Source: Macrosoma leucophasiata
Lineage: Eukaryota; Arthropoda; Insecta; Lepidoptera; Hedylidae
Assembly (NCBI GenBank): GCA_036365455.1
Contig: JAWQUS010000019.1
Span: 12,066,001-12,130,000 of the forward strand
Direction of reading: 5' to 3'
DNA length: 64,000 nucleotides
In this document: piece by piece, positions 1 to 10,525 of the stretch
Layout: every line of letters begins with the position of its first letter
Position numbering within the stretch: the first letter of the stretch is position 1
The notes under the pieces: model-generated
The model's input: the letters and a program-made list of their open reading frames with translations, nothing else
What the model was told of the DNA's origin: nothing
The model's database searches: none
Program-made: the position numbers and the translations under genes

Positions 1-39
1 ATATACATGTATACACGGTACATATACCAAAACAACATT

Positions 40-290
40 TTTTACAATTTTTGTCTGTCTGTCTGTTAGGCGGGGCTCATTTCGAGAACGGCTTAACGGA
101 TTTCGACGGGACTTGCACTGGCTATCTGCCAGTGAAAGTCCCGTCGAAATCCGTTAAGCTTATTATGTAATAAGGAATAACTTAGGCTACCTTTATATTA
201 GCTGCGCCCACGATTTCGTCCGGATAGATACTGAACAATCATTCATTCTCACGCGGACGAAGTCGCGGGCACAGCTAGTGTAATACTTAA
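40..290. repeat. RTE-like short element with two foldbacks
   Basis: Starts with a (GTCT)n run near 50-67 and carries the 'AACGGATTTCGACGG' and 'GCGGACGAAGTCGCGGGC' wording typical of short RTE-like lepidopteran elements. Two inverted repeats lie inside: 91-114 pairs with 136-159 (24 bp, plus inner 116-121/129-134), and 199-222 pairs with 254-277 imperfectly. The arms look like the same element end duplicated in opposite orientation. Confidence 0.55.
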
Positions 291-811
291 AGTTAAAGTT
301 AAGACAGGACACTCCCTTGATAACATGGTTCCAGTTATTTGCATTCAATTTACCACAGTTTCCCATAGTAATATGGCAGATGACGTGGAAATGTCTCACT
401 AAATAAAGTAAATAAATAAAATAAATAATTGTTTATTTGAAAGGTAAGTTCAAAAAATTATTACAATAAAATAGTACAAAAAAATAATGTTTGCTTGAAC
501 TAGGTAAAAAAAGAACAATCTGTCAGATAAATTTAAAAACGGAAACAGCAGATTGCTTTAATATAATACCTCATTGGAGATTTCTATGAACATACGCTAC
601 CACTCATCATTCCTATGCCTGAGCTATTATTATTCTGTGCTGGAATTTCCAGGCCATACTAAGCGTATAGAAGAAAAGAGAGATTGGCATAATAATATGA
701 CTTGAACACATTAGAGCTGGACACTAAAAATGATTAAGACGTGTTGATAGTGATTTACGCTCTTGCTCACAAAAAACAGAAGTTGGTGTAGTCTAAAAAG
801 ATAGCAACCAA
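291..811. other. AT-rich stretch, nothing recognised
   Basis: A/T-rich with short A runs and TAAATAAATAAA-type low complexity near 401-425. No open frame, RNA gene or known repeat was recognised. Confidence 0.5.
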
Positions 812-872
812 GCATGCAACATGGTAAATGACAACCACAGCCTATAGACATCTACACGAAACCCGTATCTAA
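812..872 (-). mobile_element. TACTGG repeat, 3' remnant
   Basis: Degenerate reverse copy of the 3' part of the TACTGG repeat ('AGCCTATAGACATC' near 840-853). It lies just upstream of a full plus-strand copy, so the two are divergent. Confidence 0.5.
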
Positions 873-887
873 GTAAAAACTAAAGTT

Positions 888-1171
888 TACTGGTGGTAGA
901 GCTCCAGTGTCGGAGCTCGCGGGCGAAGGCGCTACCGCATTTCCTAACATACTTGCCGTTAAATGGTTCATCATTATCGTGTTCCGGTCAGGTCGTTATG
1001 TACGGCCCTCTTATTTCCGGCACAGAGGCATAACACCTTAGGCTTCAGGAGTAGTAACGCATCTGCATTTTGACCTTGGTCTTTGTGTGAGTGTCTATAG
1101 GCTGCAGTCATCACTTAACATCAATGTGAACTGCATGCTTGTTTGCCACTTCCTTTACAAAAAAAATAAAG
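888..1171 (+). mobile_element. TACTGG repeat, subfamily A, full length
   Basis: Near-complete copy of the dominant short retroposon. Landmarks in order: TACTGGTGGTAGAGCTCC start, a 'CTTGCCG..AAATGG' block, 'CGTGTTCCGGTCAGG', 'CCGGCACAGAGGCATAACA' (subfamily A marker), 'CTGCAGTCATCACTTAACAT', and an A-rich 3' end. No tRNA-like internal promoter boxes are visible. The A-rich tail and frequent 5' truncations in other copies indicate target-primed retroposition. The family resembles 3' ends of lepidopteran non-LTR elements; whether it is an independent SINE or a LINE tail is unresolved. Confidence 0.8.
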
Positions 1172-1606
1172 ATATTTGGCCACCAAGGCTTAAATTGTAT
1201 TACTTCTGATAAAAATTACTTCTTTATCAATTCTCAACCATCAGTAAAATGGTAGTTTATAAACAGAAAAATCTTCCTACGTATGTGAAATTCACATAAC
1301 CGCACCCGCTGTATGACCGCTGTCATCAAGTTTGTGGCCTAACTTTGTCCCACTGGAATAGATGTGTGAGAACCATCCAATGTGCTTGTTTAGTGAGGAT
1401 AATATGTCATGAAAATTGGTCCTTCGTTGCGGGTATAAAAATTAATGGTGTGTAGCGTGAGTGTATATTTAAACAATGTTACTTATTTAATTACATGCAC
1501 TTGTTTGCACTTATGTTTTGTTTTATAGAGTATAATATTATGTTGGACGTTGGTTTTGTATGTTAGGGAAAATAATAATATATTTTGCAAAACAAAGTAA
1601 AACGTA
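1172..1606. other. AT-rich spacer
   Basis: No recognisable gene or repeat. The phrase 'TTGGTCCTTCG' near 1419 recurs near 2961 together with flanking 'GTATGTTTAGTGAGG'-like text, so an old unclassified repeat pair may lie at about 1340-1445 and 2885-2985. Confidence 0.35.
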
Positions 1607-1919
1607 ACGTAACTTCACGCCTGTAATCCCCGAAGGGGTAGGCAGTGTAAAATGCATGCATTCAAGCATACATGCAAACACCCACGACTCGCCGGTTACG
1701 TTTTTTGGCCCATGTAACAGGTGGCGAACCTGTTGCCATCTTCGGGCACATTACCAAACTCCGAGGTACTGGGAAACTTCCAGAAAATGGAAAAAGCCCA
1801 ATACAACCAGTGATAAAGGATTTTAAACCGTTATCTCTAATCGTCCCCGACCCAGGAATCGAACCCAGGACCCCCAGCGTAGTAGTAGTAGGCTGCTACC
1901 ACTACGCTGCTGAGGCAGG
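1607..1919 (-). mobile_element. SINE-1 (tRNA-derived), full length
   Basis: Reverse-strand copy. The tRNA-like head is at the right end, with a B-box complement at 'GGAATCGAACC' (1855-1865) and an A-box region near 1900. The body includes the complement of 'TTACATGGGCCAAAACGTAAC' (split here) and the tail 'CCTTCGGGGATTACAGGCG' in complement. Head, body and tail match the plus-strand copies at 2497 and 21624. Confidence 0.8.
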
Positions 1920-2139
1920 CAAAACAAAGTAAGATTGCAAAAAGACTGCTATAAGAGATGGTGGTGTAGCACCTAGTGTAATTCCTGTAGGTTTTAGTTG
2001 ATTTTTCTGAGTTTCAGTTGCTTCTACCTATCAAATAATGTACTCAATGAATGTCAATAGATGAAGCTATGTTGTATGTCCCGTCTTTTCTCTTTTATTG
2101 ATTTTATCAAGTATCCTGAATATAAAAAAATCTTTCTTT

Positions 2140-2374
2140 GACGAGTTAGTTGGTACAGCGGTGTGTGACGACCGTTTGAACTGAGGCTTACGGGTTCTAT
2201 CCCCGTACCCGTACAAACAGTTGTATGGTCTACAGATATTTCTGAGTAGCTTGGTAAAATTCTCAGAGATGTCAATAGGCTCACCACCCGTTACATGGGC
2301 CAAAACCTAACACCAAACATAACATGCATGTATACTCTGCCCACCCTTTCAGGGATTACAGGAGTGAAGTTACG
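2140..2374 (+). mobile_element. Chimeric SINE: SINE-2 head with SINE-1 tail
   Basis: The left half (2140-2235) has the SINE-2 tRNA-like head (B box 'GGGTTCTATCC', then 'GTATGGTCTACAG') as in 58820-59034. From about 2237 it changes to the SINE-1 body ('GGTAAAATTCTCAGAGATGTC', here slightly split, then 'GTTACATGGGCCAAAAC' and 'GGGATTACAGGAGTGAAG'). It is either a recombinant made by template switching or one SINE landed at the edge of another. Confidence 0.6.
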
Positions 2375-2496
2375 TTGTATATTATATGTCCAAGAGATTT
2401 CACATACATAGTATTTCATACTTATTTCAAATGAATATGTATGTTCACGCGTTCAAAAACGGCTTGCTAGTGGAATATAAAAAGAAATCAACATAA

Positions 2497-2784
2497 CTGC
2501 CTCGGTAGCCTAATGGTAGCAGGCCACTACTACTACGCTGAGGTCCTGCGTTCGATTACCGGTGGTGTAAAGTCCTATACCTCTGGTTCTATTGGGATTT
2601 TTCCATTTTTCGGAAATTTCCCGGTACCTCGAAGTTTGGTAATGTGCCCGGAGATGTCAACAGGTTTGCCACCTGTTACATGGGCCAAAACGTAACCAGC
2701 GAATCGTGGGTGTTTGCATGTATGCTTGAATTCATGCATTTACCTCAGCCTACCCCTTCGGGGATTACAGGCGTGAAGTTACGT
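2497..2784 (+). mobile_element. SINE-1 (tRNA-derived), full length
   Basis: Begins 'CTGCCTCGGTAGCC'. An A box lies near 2505-2515 and the B box is altered to 'CGTTCGATTAC', so this copy's promoter is probably damaged. The tail ends at 'GTGAAGTTACG'. About 28 bases between head and body seen in the 21624 copy are missing here. Confidence 0.8.
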
Positions 2785-3864
2785 TTAAATCAACATAACC
2801 TTAAAAATTGGCTATTGTTTAAGAGAAATAGCTTCATATTCGAAGTACCTATCCAATTCATACAATTAATTAATTCAAACTACGAGAGCGCTATCCACGT
2901 GGGACAGGCTTGCGAGAACTTTCCAGTATATGTTTAGTGAGGGTAGTTTATCTCGGAAATTGGTCCTTCGGGCCGGATATAAAAAATTAAGTGTGAAATT
3001 GAAACAGTTTTAATTAATTATTGACTAATGTTGGTTTTAACTTTACTTATGAAGCGGTTTTCTATAAAATAGATGCCTTAATTTATGACTAGTTGAAAAA
3101 TTACCAAGTTGATATTAACAGTCGTTACCAGTTTCTTTTTAAGTATGGAGGTGGCATGTAAGCAGGTATGTAGTTCACATTAATGGTAAACCATAATGTG
3201 TGGTCGCGTATCAGATACATAAAACTTACCATCTATTAAAGGCTGCAGACAGCAAATCTGTACCTATTTACAAATTTCTACTTTTGATTGATAGCATACA
3301 TTTCTACAAAAATATAGATCAAAGTGAATTTACGAAGCCATAAAAAATTTTGTTTTTAAGTATCTATATCTTCAACCAAGCCCCGATTGGGTTGGAAGAA
3401 AGCGTAAAGTGCAAAAAACCTAATTAAATATATAAAAATACCTTACGACTGCAACACGACGGTATATTTTCGTTAAAAAATGAGTAATGGCAATATATCC
3501 AGAGGATATCGTCATCAATATATAATATGTTATTTTGCGAAAAAAATGCATGAACAAGTCGTTCTATACCATAACATCTTTGAACTAGAAGTTAAACCAT
3601 AAGACAGGGTGTAACAAGCGTAATAGCCAACAAATACGAAATAATTTATCAATCTACAAGGCCAATCTGTTGCCAATCAACCGGCTATCAACCGAAGAGA
3701 TTAGCGGAGATACAAAATAAGCTTCAAGGTGAACTCTATTAAGCCAAGTTCAGGATTTCGACAAGTGATTGATAAATGGGAGGAAAACGTCCGCTGTAAT
3801 AAATTATCCTGTTTCCTTAATTGGCGAAACATAACTCGAGTAACTAATGCTTAGGTATGTCATC
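2785..3864. other. AT-rich unique-looking stretch
   Basis: No convincing gene. It is A/T-rich, with no ORF carrying recognisable domains on either strand. Confidence 0.45.
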
Positions 3865-3905
3865 TCACGCCTGTGAATCTCTTAAAGAGGTAGGCAGAGA
3901 TAAAT
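3865..3905 (-). mobile_element. SINE-1 tail relic
   Basis: 'CTCACGCCTGTGAATC' followed by 'GAGGTAGGCAGAG' matches the SINE-1 3' tail in reverse; the rest is gone. Confidence 0.45.
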
Positions 3906-4059
3906 TAATGATTTGTGCATATCGTCATATCACCCTCAAGACTTATCGTTCTATACACAATTTATAAAAAAATTGAGTGTAAAAATTGCCTTATAATTGC
4001 ATTGCGTTTACTGATAGTATACGCAGATTCAAGGGCATTAGCATCACCATATTACCTAA

Positions 4060-4745
4060 TCCATCTGCCACCTAATGGTAGCATACAGTATCCGCCAAGA
4101 AATATTGCACATCGAGCTTAAGAAAGAGACAACCGGGGGCAGAACACCTTGTGGCGAGCTGTTGGTGAGTAGCGACACCACCCCCTACCATCATCTCGAG
4201 TTCCTCCGAGAGAACTGGGCTCCGCCTCGTCCGCCACACAGAGGTACGGCCGAACGGAGCATCAGGTCTCTCATCTCTGGCTTGCCTTCATTGGCCAGTC
4301 AGAGTGGGGCGCTAGAGGTAGATAGATAGATAGCATTTGCAGAAATTTAGATAATAGGCTGTTGTCTAAATTCCTGCAAGAGCCATACACTCGGGGCTGG
4401 AAGTGTCTAAAGGCATAAATATAAAAATAGCGGGGAAGCCCGCTCCGAGCTCGAGATTACTCGCTCGTGATGGTGAAACCGGTGCCACACCTCTCGACAG
4501 CCCCAGCCTCTCTCAACAGTGTTGCCCCCCGTCGACCATCGGGTAGGCTGTTTGGGGGGGGCCACTAAGGAGAGGCAAGTCACCACGTGCCTAAAGTAGG
4601 GTTCAATAATGTGAGATGTGAGACTCTATCTGATACTCTATGGCCCAGCCAGCTAGTCCCCCCATTCACCCACATAGCCCAAAGTTATTCATCATTACAA
4701 TAGTCCCATGTATTCTGCGGGGTCTGTCTGTGTCTGTATGTTTGT
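4060..4745. other. GC-richer block, probable decayed retroelement
   Basis: Clearly richer in G/C than its flanks. An 84-codon frame at 4075-4329 (plus) has a Pro-rich 'APPRPPHRGTAERS' stretch but no domain I can name. It includes a short (TAGA)n run at 4317-4332 and a run of eight or more G near 4552. The composition shift and lack of intact coding suggest the tail of a non-LTR element of unknown clade. Low certainty. Confidence 0.35.
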
Positions 4746-4747
4746 GT

Positions 4748-4925
4748 GTATTAACTGTTGATGCAATCAGAGAGAGGTCCCGCCGAATATAATCCATTAC
4801 AAAATAGATCAAAATTCTCGAAAGGGGAATAGATCAAAATTCTCTACGTGTTGGACTCCCCATGTCCCCGCGGAAGCCTGACAACGGTCCCGGGTTCAAA
4901 TCGGACCCCGCGCTGACGAGAGATA
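4748..4925. repeat. Unclassified dispersed repeat, copy 1
   Basis: The 'TTAACTGTTGATGCA' start and the 'GTCCCGCCGAAT', 'CCATTACAAA' and 'ACGTGTTG' blocks recur in the same order at 19224-19370. Near the right end 'CCGGGTTCAAATC' looks like a tRNA B box, so a tRNA-derived head is possible, but no matching A box was convincing. Confidence 0.45.
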
Positions 4926-4927
4926 AT

Positions 4928-5025
4928 TATAATGGCAACCCTTGATACGTCCTACTGCTGGGCACGAGTCTTTCCCTTTCTTGGGAGGAGGATTGGAGCT
5001 TACTCCACCACCTTACTCATTGTCT
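4928..5025 (-). mobile_element. 5S-SINE tail fragment
   Basis: Contains only the part far from the 5S-like head: 'AATGGCAACCCTTGATACGT', then 'CTGCTGGGCACGAGTCT' and 'GGAGCTTACTCCACCA'. Same order as in the complete copies, for example 52270-52610. Confidence 0.65.
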
Positions 5026-5470
5026 CGTAAAATCTTATAAAATTATGTATTTGTCTTTTTTTAGTGTCGTCGTTTTTTTTTTCATTTCATCGATTTCTAC
5101 TTCAAAATTTTAGTTATTAATTATTGCAACCCTATCTGAAAAACAACCAAGAAGTTATAAATATTTTTTAATCTGCATAATAAATTTCGCCTTTCAATAA
5201 GCTAGAATGACGAAGGATGTATATTATGACTATAATAAGCTGTACTATGTGCCGAAATGTCCTTTATACGGGCATAATATCGAAATAGCGATCGATGCAG
5301 TAACCGGTTGACCTAGATTGACTTCGAAGGTAGGGCTGCCTCTTGTTATCGACATAGTGTTGAAAAATTTCAATCGTTAATTGATTAGGAGTTTTAGGAG
5401 GCTTGGCCTGGGTTGCACCAAAATATTTGTCGAAATTATTGTAACATTAAAATTTTACATCATCACATTT
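5026..5470. other. AT-rich spacer
   Basis: Long T and A runs (for example 5080-5092); no gene or repeat recognised. Confidence 0.4.
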
Positions 5471-5712
5471 TACTGGTGGTAGAGCTCGAGTGACGGAGCT
5501 CGCGGACGTTGGCACTACCGCATTACCTAATATACTTGCCGCTAAATGGTAGTGTTCAGCACTATCGTGTTCCGATCAGGTGGTAATGTACGGCTCTGTG
5601 ATTTCCGGCACAGAGGCAAAACACCTTAGGCCTCAGCAGTGGTAACACATCTGCATTTTGACCTTGTTCTTTGTGTAGGTGTCTATAGGCTGCAGTCATC
5701 ACTTAACATCAA
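5471..5712 (+). mobile_element. TACTGG repeat A, 3'-truncated
   Basis: Complete at the 5' end but stops at 'CACTTAACATCAA' with no A tail. Loss of the 3' end is unusual for a retroposon and implies later deletion or insertion at about 5712. Confidence 0.75.
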
Positions 5713-6376
5713 GTAAGCAGTAAGTACTGGACACCAGTAAGACTGCACCAGGAATAGAATTCTCTTCCACATTAGTGACCGATGGTGTTGTCACGTCCCA
5801 ACACCGGATTTCCAATAACAGAGTGACACAAAAAAAACGTGTGGCACTCGGGGACTACCGCGGTAAGACTATTGCATAGCATTTTGCATCAACTTATGCA
5901 ATTATACTTATTTATTTATTTTATTTATGCAGTATTTCTTTTTTCTTTGATATTAATTCAAGTTACAATTTTTGAGCGTGGTGACCGATAAGTAAACATT
6001 TTTTTTCTTTAATTAAATAAAAAAGTTAATACTGTTTGAAATATTTTCATTATTTTACAATACATATAAACAGCTGGTTATGTATTCGTCCGATTTCGGA
6101 GCAGCTCGTCTCGATTCGTGCGAGCTTCTTAGAGTCGTACAATACGTCTAGTTGCACGCATATAAACACCGTGTCGAAGACTGCCGAAAAAAAACGACGT
6201 TAGACAATGCACGGCCTTCAAACCACACCTCCGTGCCCGTCGGAGTAAGGAGCGTGAGGTTTTTTCGTTACGGAATTTCTGGGTTCGGTTACCGCGCTCA
6301 ATGCCCTCGATAGAAGCTATGCAATAGCTTAAAAAAACAACACTTCGTCTCTCTCTCACCCATGGATCGAACTCTA
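5713..6376. other. Spacer with possible degenerate repeat
   Basis: The first ~110 bases ('CTCTTCCACATTAGTG', 'GTCACGTCCC') weakly resemble 41570-41640. The remainder is AT-rich with no recognised feature. Confidence 0.3.
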
Positions 6377-6560
6377 ATGTACGGCCCTGTAATTTCGGGC
6401 ACAGAGGTATACCGCATTAGGCACCTTAGGCCTCAGGAGTGTCAATGCATCTGCATTTTCACCCGTGGTCATTTTGTCGGTGTCTATAAGCTGCAGTCAT
6501 CACTGAAGAGCAATGTGAACCGCATGCTTGTTTGCCACTTTTATTACATCATACATACAA
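6377..6560 (+). mobile_element. TACTGG repeat A, 5'-truncated
   Basis: Starts inside the element at 'TGTACGGCCCTGTAATTTC' and runs to the A-rich end. A short extra insertion ('ACCGCATTAGG') follows the 'GGCACAGAGGTAT' block. Confidence 0.7.
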
Positions 6561-6764
6561 AAAAACTCCACACGATTGAATTTTCCAAATTTTCAGAAAG
6601 TATGAGTTAGCAGCCCCAAAGCCCGGAAAGTCGACCCATGAATGTCAATGGGTTTACCCATGGGACAATAAAAAATAGAATCGACGAACAGTGGATTTAT
6701 TATAACTGCCCTTTGGTAAAAATATTGGCATAAATTTGCGTCTACATGGGATTTTATTGCTATT

Positions 6765-7440
6765 CTCACATAACATGACCATTGGACCTAACGTTTCCGC
6801 AGGTTTTCGCGAGCTTCTTACATTGTAGAAATTAAATTTGCGGATTTTCTCGCGTATACAACACTCCCAAAATTCTTCTTATTGAACTTATTACATGGCA
6901 CGGTATTCAGGGTACGATAGCAAGGGTCAGGGTAGTGGAATAACATTTAAGGAGTTGGGCCCTAATTAGGGCGACCGGAGCGGCCCGGTCAGCCTACACT
7001 ACACACAGTACTAATATGAATAGTATGGAAACTGCGAACAAAACGTTGAAAACGGCTCACTCACACAAACATGCGCATCGACGCTCGAGTAGCGAGTGAC
7101 ACGGAGCTGCAGCACCGCGAGAACCGCTTAGCGGCCTCGTTGATACGCATATTTGTGTGATTGCGCCGTTTCAACATTTTGTACGTAGTTTCAATACTGT
7201 TCATATATGATAGTAATAAGCAACAACCCGGCTCGAGGTCACACCGACCCTTTCTGCCGGGCCCTGAATACCCGGTCGTGTAATAGCTTTTTATACTCGA
7301 CGTTTCGGTCGCTTTCCAGCTACAGTCGAAACGAAAATAATTGTGCACAATCCTGTGAACTTGAGTTCGACTCGCCCTTGACCGGCTATTTAATTCTGGC
7401 AGTCTACCCTGACCACGGCAACTGGAATTTCTACGACATT
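6765..7440. repeat. Penelope-like composite fragments
   Basis: 6780-6890 combines 'AGGTTTTCGCGAGCTTC', 'TTGTAGAAATTAAATTTGCGG' (21 nt in the element, split here by mention) and 'CGCGTATACAACACTCCC', all also found in the insertion at 25199-25360 but in rearranged order. 7283-7310 has 'CGACGTTTCGGTCGCTTTCC', the same core as 25259. The complement 'CCGAAACGTCG' resembles the hammerhead-type end of Penelope-like elements. 7340-7395 recurs at about 10815-10865. No reverse transcriptase frame remains. The Penelope assignment is an inference. Confidence 0.35.
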
Positions 7441-7571
7441 GGGACTATTTGTACTAGTCATTATGGCGAGGGCGCGGGGGGAAGATGCACCTCAGCGACG
7501 CGCGCGCCACGCGTTTATCGGTACAGTAGCCATGTGTTATGTATATTTTTATTTTATGTAATGGAAGTTTT

Positions 7572-8186
7572 TACTGGTGGTAGAGCTCCAGTGACGGAGC
7601 TCGCGGGCGTAGGCACCATCGCATTTCTATTATCACTTTTTTGTAGCAAAATTATAAAATAATTGATAAAATATAATTATAAAGACCAGCTCAACTCATA
7701 GTCATAAAAAATAAAAAGAAAAAATCCGAATACCTATAGTGACAAAATCCATTACAAAAATGGTGTGGCGCTTAAAAGGAAAAAAAATATGGAATTTACA
7801 AAATGCGTGATGGACACTTAAAAAACTTTTATTATTACGTACAATCATAAACAAAATCTATTGTCATATAAAAATCGTTGTAACGTAAAACAACATTAAC
7901 CCATTCGGGTACAGTCACGCGAAAAAGTGTTATCGCCCGACAAAATGGGGCACATCATAATATACTTGCCGCTAAATGGTAGTGTTCAGCACTATCGTGT
8001 TCCGGTCAGGTGGTAATGTACGGCCCTATAATTTCCGGCACAGAGGCATAATGCCTTAGGCCTCAGGAGTGGTAACGCATCTGCATTTTGACCTTGTTCT
8101 TTGTGTGGGTGTCTATAGGCTGCAGTCATCACTTAACATCAATGTGAACTGCATGCTTGTTTGTCTCTAGCATTACATAAAAAAAA
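7572..8186 (+). mobile_element. TACTGG repeat A interrupted by element X
   Basis: 5' part 7572-7622, then element X, then the remainder from 'AATATACTTGCCGC' (7959) to the A-rich end near 8186. About three bases expected at the join ('ACC') are missing, so the insertion was accompanied by a small loss. Confidence 0.75.
7625..7956 (+). mobile_element. Unclassified element X, copy 1
   Basis: About 332 bp from 'CTATTATCACTTTTTTG' to 'ACAAAATGGGGCACATC'. The same sequence occurs in the opposite orientation at 9500-9825 and 14489-14814. The insertion edges here are sharp because it splits a known repeat. No coding frame and no clear terminal inverted repeats; it is not assignable to a superfamily by eye. 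Confidence 0.6.
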
Positions 8187-8310
8187 GTGGCAAGCAAGCA
8201 TGCAGTTCACATTGATGTTAGGTGATGACTGCAGCCCATAGACACTCATACAAAGACCAGAGGTCAAAATACAGATGCGTGCAAAATACCACTTCTGAGG
8301 CAACCCTGGT
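8187..8310 (-). mobile_element. TACTGG repeat, inverted 3' part
   Basis: 'AGTGGCAAGCAAGCATGCAG' onward is the reverse of the repeat's 3' end. It abuts the previous copy tail to tail, so about 8095-8178 and 8188-8270 can form a long stem. Confidence 0.7.
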
Positions 8311-8454
8311 AATAGTGTAGTTTATCTCACATAGTTAAGTTACCCTTAACTTTTATTCTCGATTGCAACTCGTTTTGAAAATTTTTTCACAAGAAAGTCA
8401 AAAAATGTAATTAGAGAATTCCTGGTTGCAGATATTAATGAATATATTTATACG

Positions 8455-8583
8455 AGTATATGGCCCCGTAATACACACATATATAACAACTTAGGTATCA
8501 GGGGTTGCAACGCAAAGGATGCAGTCATCACTTAACATCAATGTGAACTGCATACTTGTTTGCCGCGTTCTTTACATAAAAAA
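8455..8583 (+). mobile_element. TACTGG repeat B, 3' part
   Basis: Contains 'GGCCCCGTAATA', 'GGTATCAGGGGTTGCAACGC' and the A-rich end after 'GCCGCGTTCTTTACAT'. The first copy of the large duplication begins inside this repeat at about 8494. Confidence 0.65.
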
Positions 8584-8634
8584 GTATCTTTTGGAACGAT
8601 AAACGTTTTTTTGGTTTTAATTTAAAAATGAAGA

Positions 8635-9130
8635 CCCAAAAAAAATTAAAAATATAGAATAGAATAGAATAGAATAGAAAATATTTTTATTTCGAATAGA
8701 TCTTTACAGATACTTTCAAAACGTCAATAAATCATAAACTACCTAGAGCGAATAACCATTACATATAGTAAAAGCAAAATCATATATTAATAGTAAATTA
8801 AAAATTAAAATTTAAACTATTTGGTTAAAACATAATAATCATAAAATTTTTCAATTCCTTCAATGATAATAAATGAAGAAAAAGAAAAACTTATTCGTCA
8901 AGATCAATGTTATTCACTTAGCAGAGTTCCAAGTGCAGTCACTACTGAGAAGAACTCCGCTACCCAACAAACTCAGTAAGAGCTCTTTTAAATGAGAGCT
9001 TAAATCTAGTACAGATAGATTATCGTGAAAAGTCAAATAATGTCAACGTCCATAGCATAGATGCAAATAAACTGCTATCTACTAAATGTGATGTAGCCCC
9101 TGCAAACCAGAACAGACCAGTCCCCACCAA
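8635..9130 (-). mobile_element. Non-LTR element 3' end (AATAG tail), copy 1
   Basis: On the minus strand the sequence ends in a polyadenylation-like 'AATAAAAATATTTTC' followed by a (TATTC)n microsatellite (8659-8680 on the plus strand), the pattern of non-LTR 3' ends. The same ~480 bp recurs at 13624-14119 (within the duplication) and at 44053-44530 (elsewhere), the latter sharing the tail end but stopping at 'CCCCACCAACA'. No coding part is recognised. Confidence 0.6.
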
Positions 9131-9498
9131 CATGTGGATTTGAAATAGTAAAGCGCTTTACAAAATATATCTACCTACTGAGTTTCAAATGTGTACTTTC
9201 GTAGTTTCAGACTAAAGTGGCTGTGACAGACATGACATGACGAAACTATAATTGTTCTGTTTTTTGCCATTCGAGTACGCAATCCTAAAATGGAAGTTAC
9301 TTAAAACGTACTAGAAATGAACCCAACAAAACGTTAACGCGCGCGTTTATCCGTTCAAACGCGGGGTATAATTAATGACGGCGTAATTTCAATTGACATT
9401 TAGGTACATTCGAGCACAACAATGAATTTTCATTGTATACGAAACGAAATTGATGTCCGCTGCGCTGCGATTCAGGAATAAAAATGTATGTAGGACGG
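9131..9498. other. Stretch without recognised feature
   Basis: Between the LINE tail and element X. It includes 'GTTAACGCGCGCGTTTATCC' near 9333 and no gene or known repeat. Confidence 0.35.
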
Positions 9499-9499
9499 A

Positions 9500-9825
9500 T
9501 GTGCCCCATTTTGTCGGGCGATAACACTTTTTCGCGTGACTGTACCCGAATGGGTTAATGTTGTTTTACGTTACAACGATTTTTATATGACAATAGATTT
9601 TGTTTATGATTGTACGTAATAATAAAAGTTTTTTAGTGTCCATCACGCATTTTGTAAATTCCATTTATTTTTCATTTAAGCGCCACACCATTCTTGTAAT
9701 GGATTTTGTCATTATAGGTATTCGGATCTTTTCTTTTTATTTTTTATGACTATGAGTTGAGCTGGACTTTATAATTATATTTTATCAATTATTTTATAAT
9801 TTTGCTACAAAAAAGTGATAATAGA
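9500..9825 (-). mobile_element. Element X, inverted copy
   Basis: Reverse of 7625-7956, beginning 'GATGTGCCCCATTTTGTCGG' and ending near 'AAAAAAGTGATAATAGAAAA'. Small differences between the copies exist (for example in the T/A runs), so it is older than the tandem duplication. Confidence 0.6.
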
Positions 9826-9848
9826 AAATATAAATAAATATGTATTTA

Positions 9849-10300
9849 TCTTCACGCCAGGTTCCTAACGGGGTAGGCAGAGAGTGTAGAGCGCCAGTTA
9901 TCCCAGGTTCTGGCATACCTCTCGTGCCTCATCTACCTTCATCATTCTCTTCATTCACACACGCCGATTCCTAAGACTTCACCATCAGACAGAACTCGAC
10001 CTATTTGGTCATGGTAGATCAGTCTTGGTCTTCCTGGACCTCTGCAACCACCTACATTCGCATTGTATATCTGTTTAGTCATTCGCTCATTCGACATACT
10101 TTCTATATGCTTGAACCATCGGAGCATGCCTTTTTTCATTTTTACACCGATACTATAATTTACACAAAGCCTCTTTCTTACATCTTCACTACGAACGCGA
10201 TCGGTGAGCGATACACCTCAAATCTTGCGCAAAGATCTCATCTCGACCGCGTTTAATTACTTGCATGCTCTTTCCTGCATACCCAGCTCTCGCTTCCATA
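9849..10300 (-). pseudogene. Non-LTR retrotransposon C-terminal pseudogene
   Basis: Minus-strand translation gives the C-terminal tail of an endonuclease/reverse-transcriptase polyprotein: 'ESWVCRKEHAS', then after frame changes 'TDRVRSEDVRKRLC', 'KKGMLRWFKHIESMSNERM', 'GPGRPRL' and finally 'WRSTLSAYP' near 9870. The 'LRWFGH..RM...R..K' and 'GRPR..W' pattern is characteristic of RTE/Jockey-like element tails. At least one stop (where a Cys is expected near 10220) and a frameshift break it; the catalytic RT motifs are absent, so it is 5'-truncated and dead. Identical copy at 14838-15289. Confidence 0.65.
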
Positions 10301-10525
10301 TAAAAAGTAAAAATATGTATACGAACATCGGTGGAAAAAGCTGCAAATTATTTTTTAAACTGCTGTCAGACAATAATGTAACCTTATTCTGCACGCGACC
10401 ACGGATGCTGTAAAGCGACTGAACCGTTGGGTTGGTTTTACAAATCATTTTAGTTTTCTATAGGCATATATGATAAAATGGCAAGATATGTTTATAAACA
10501 TAGCTTTATTTTAAAACTGTATTTT

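Noticed and set aside
7207..7662. 151-codon plus-strand open frame
   Set aside because: It runs across Penelope-like fragments and into a TACTGG repeat, so it is a mosaic of repeat sequence rather than a gene.
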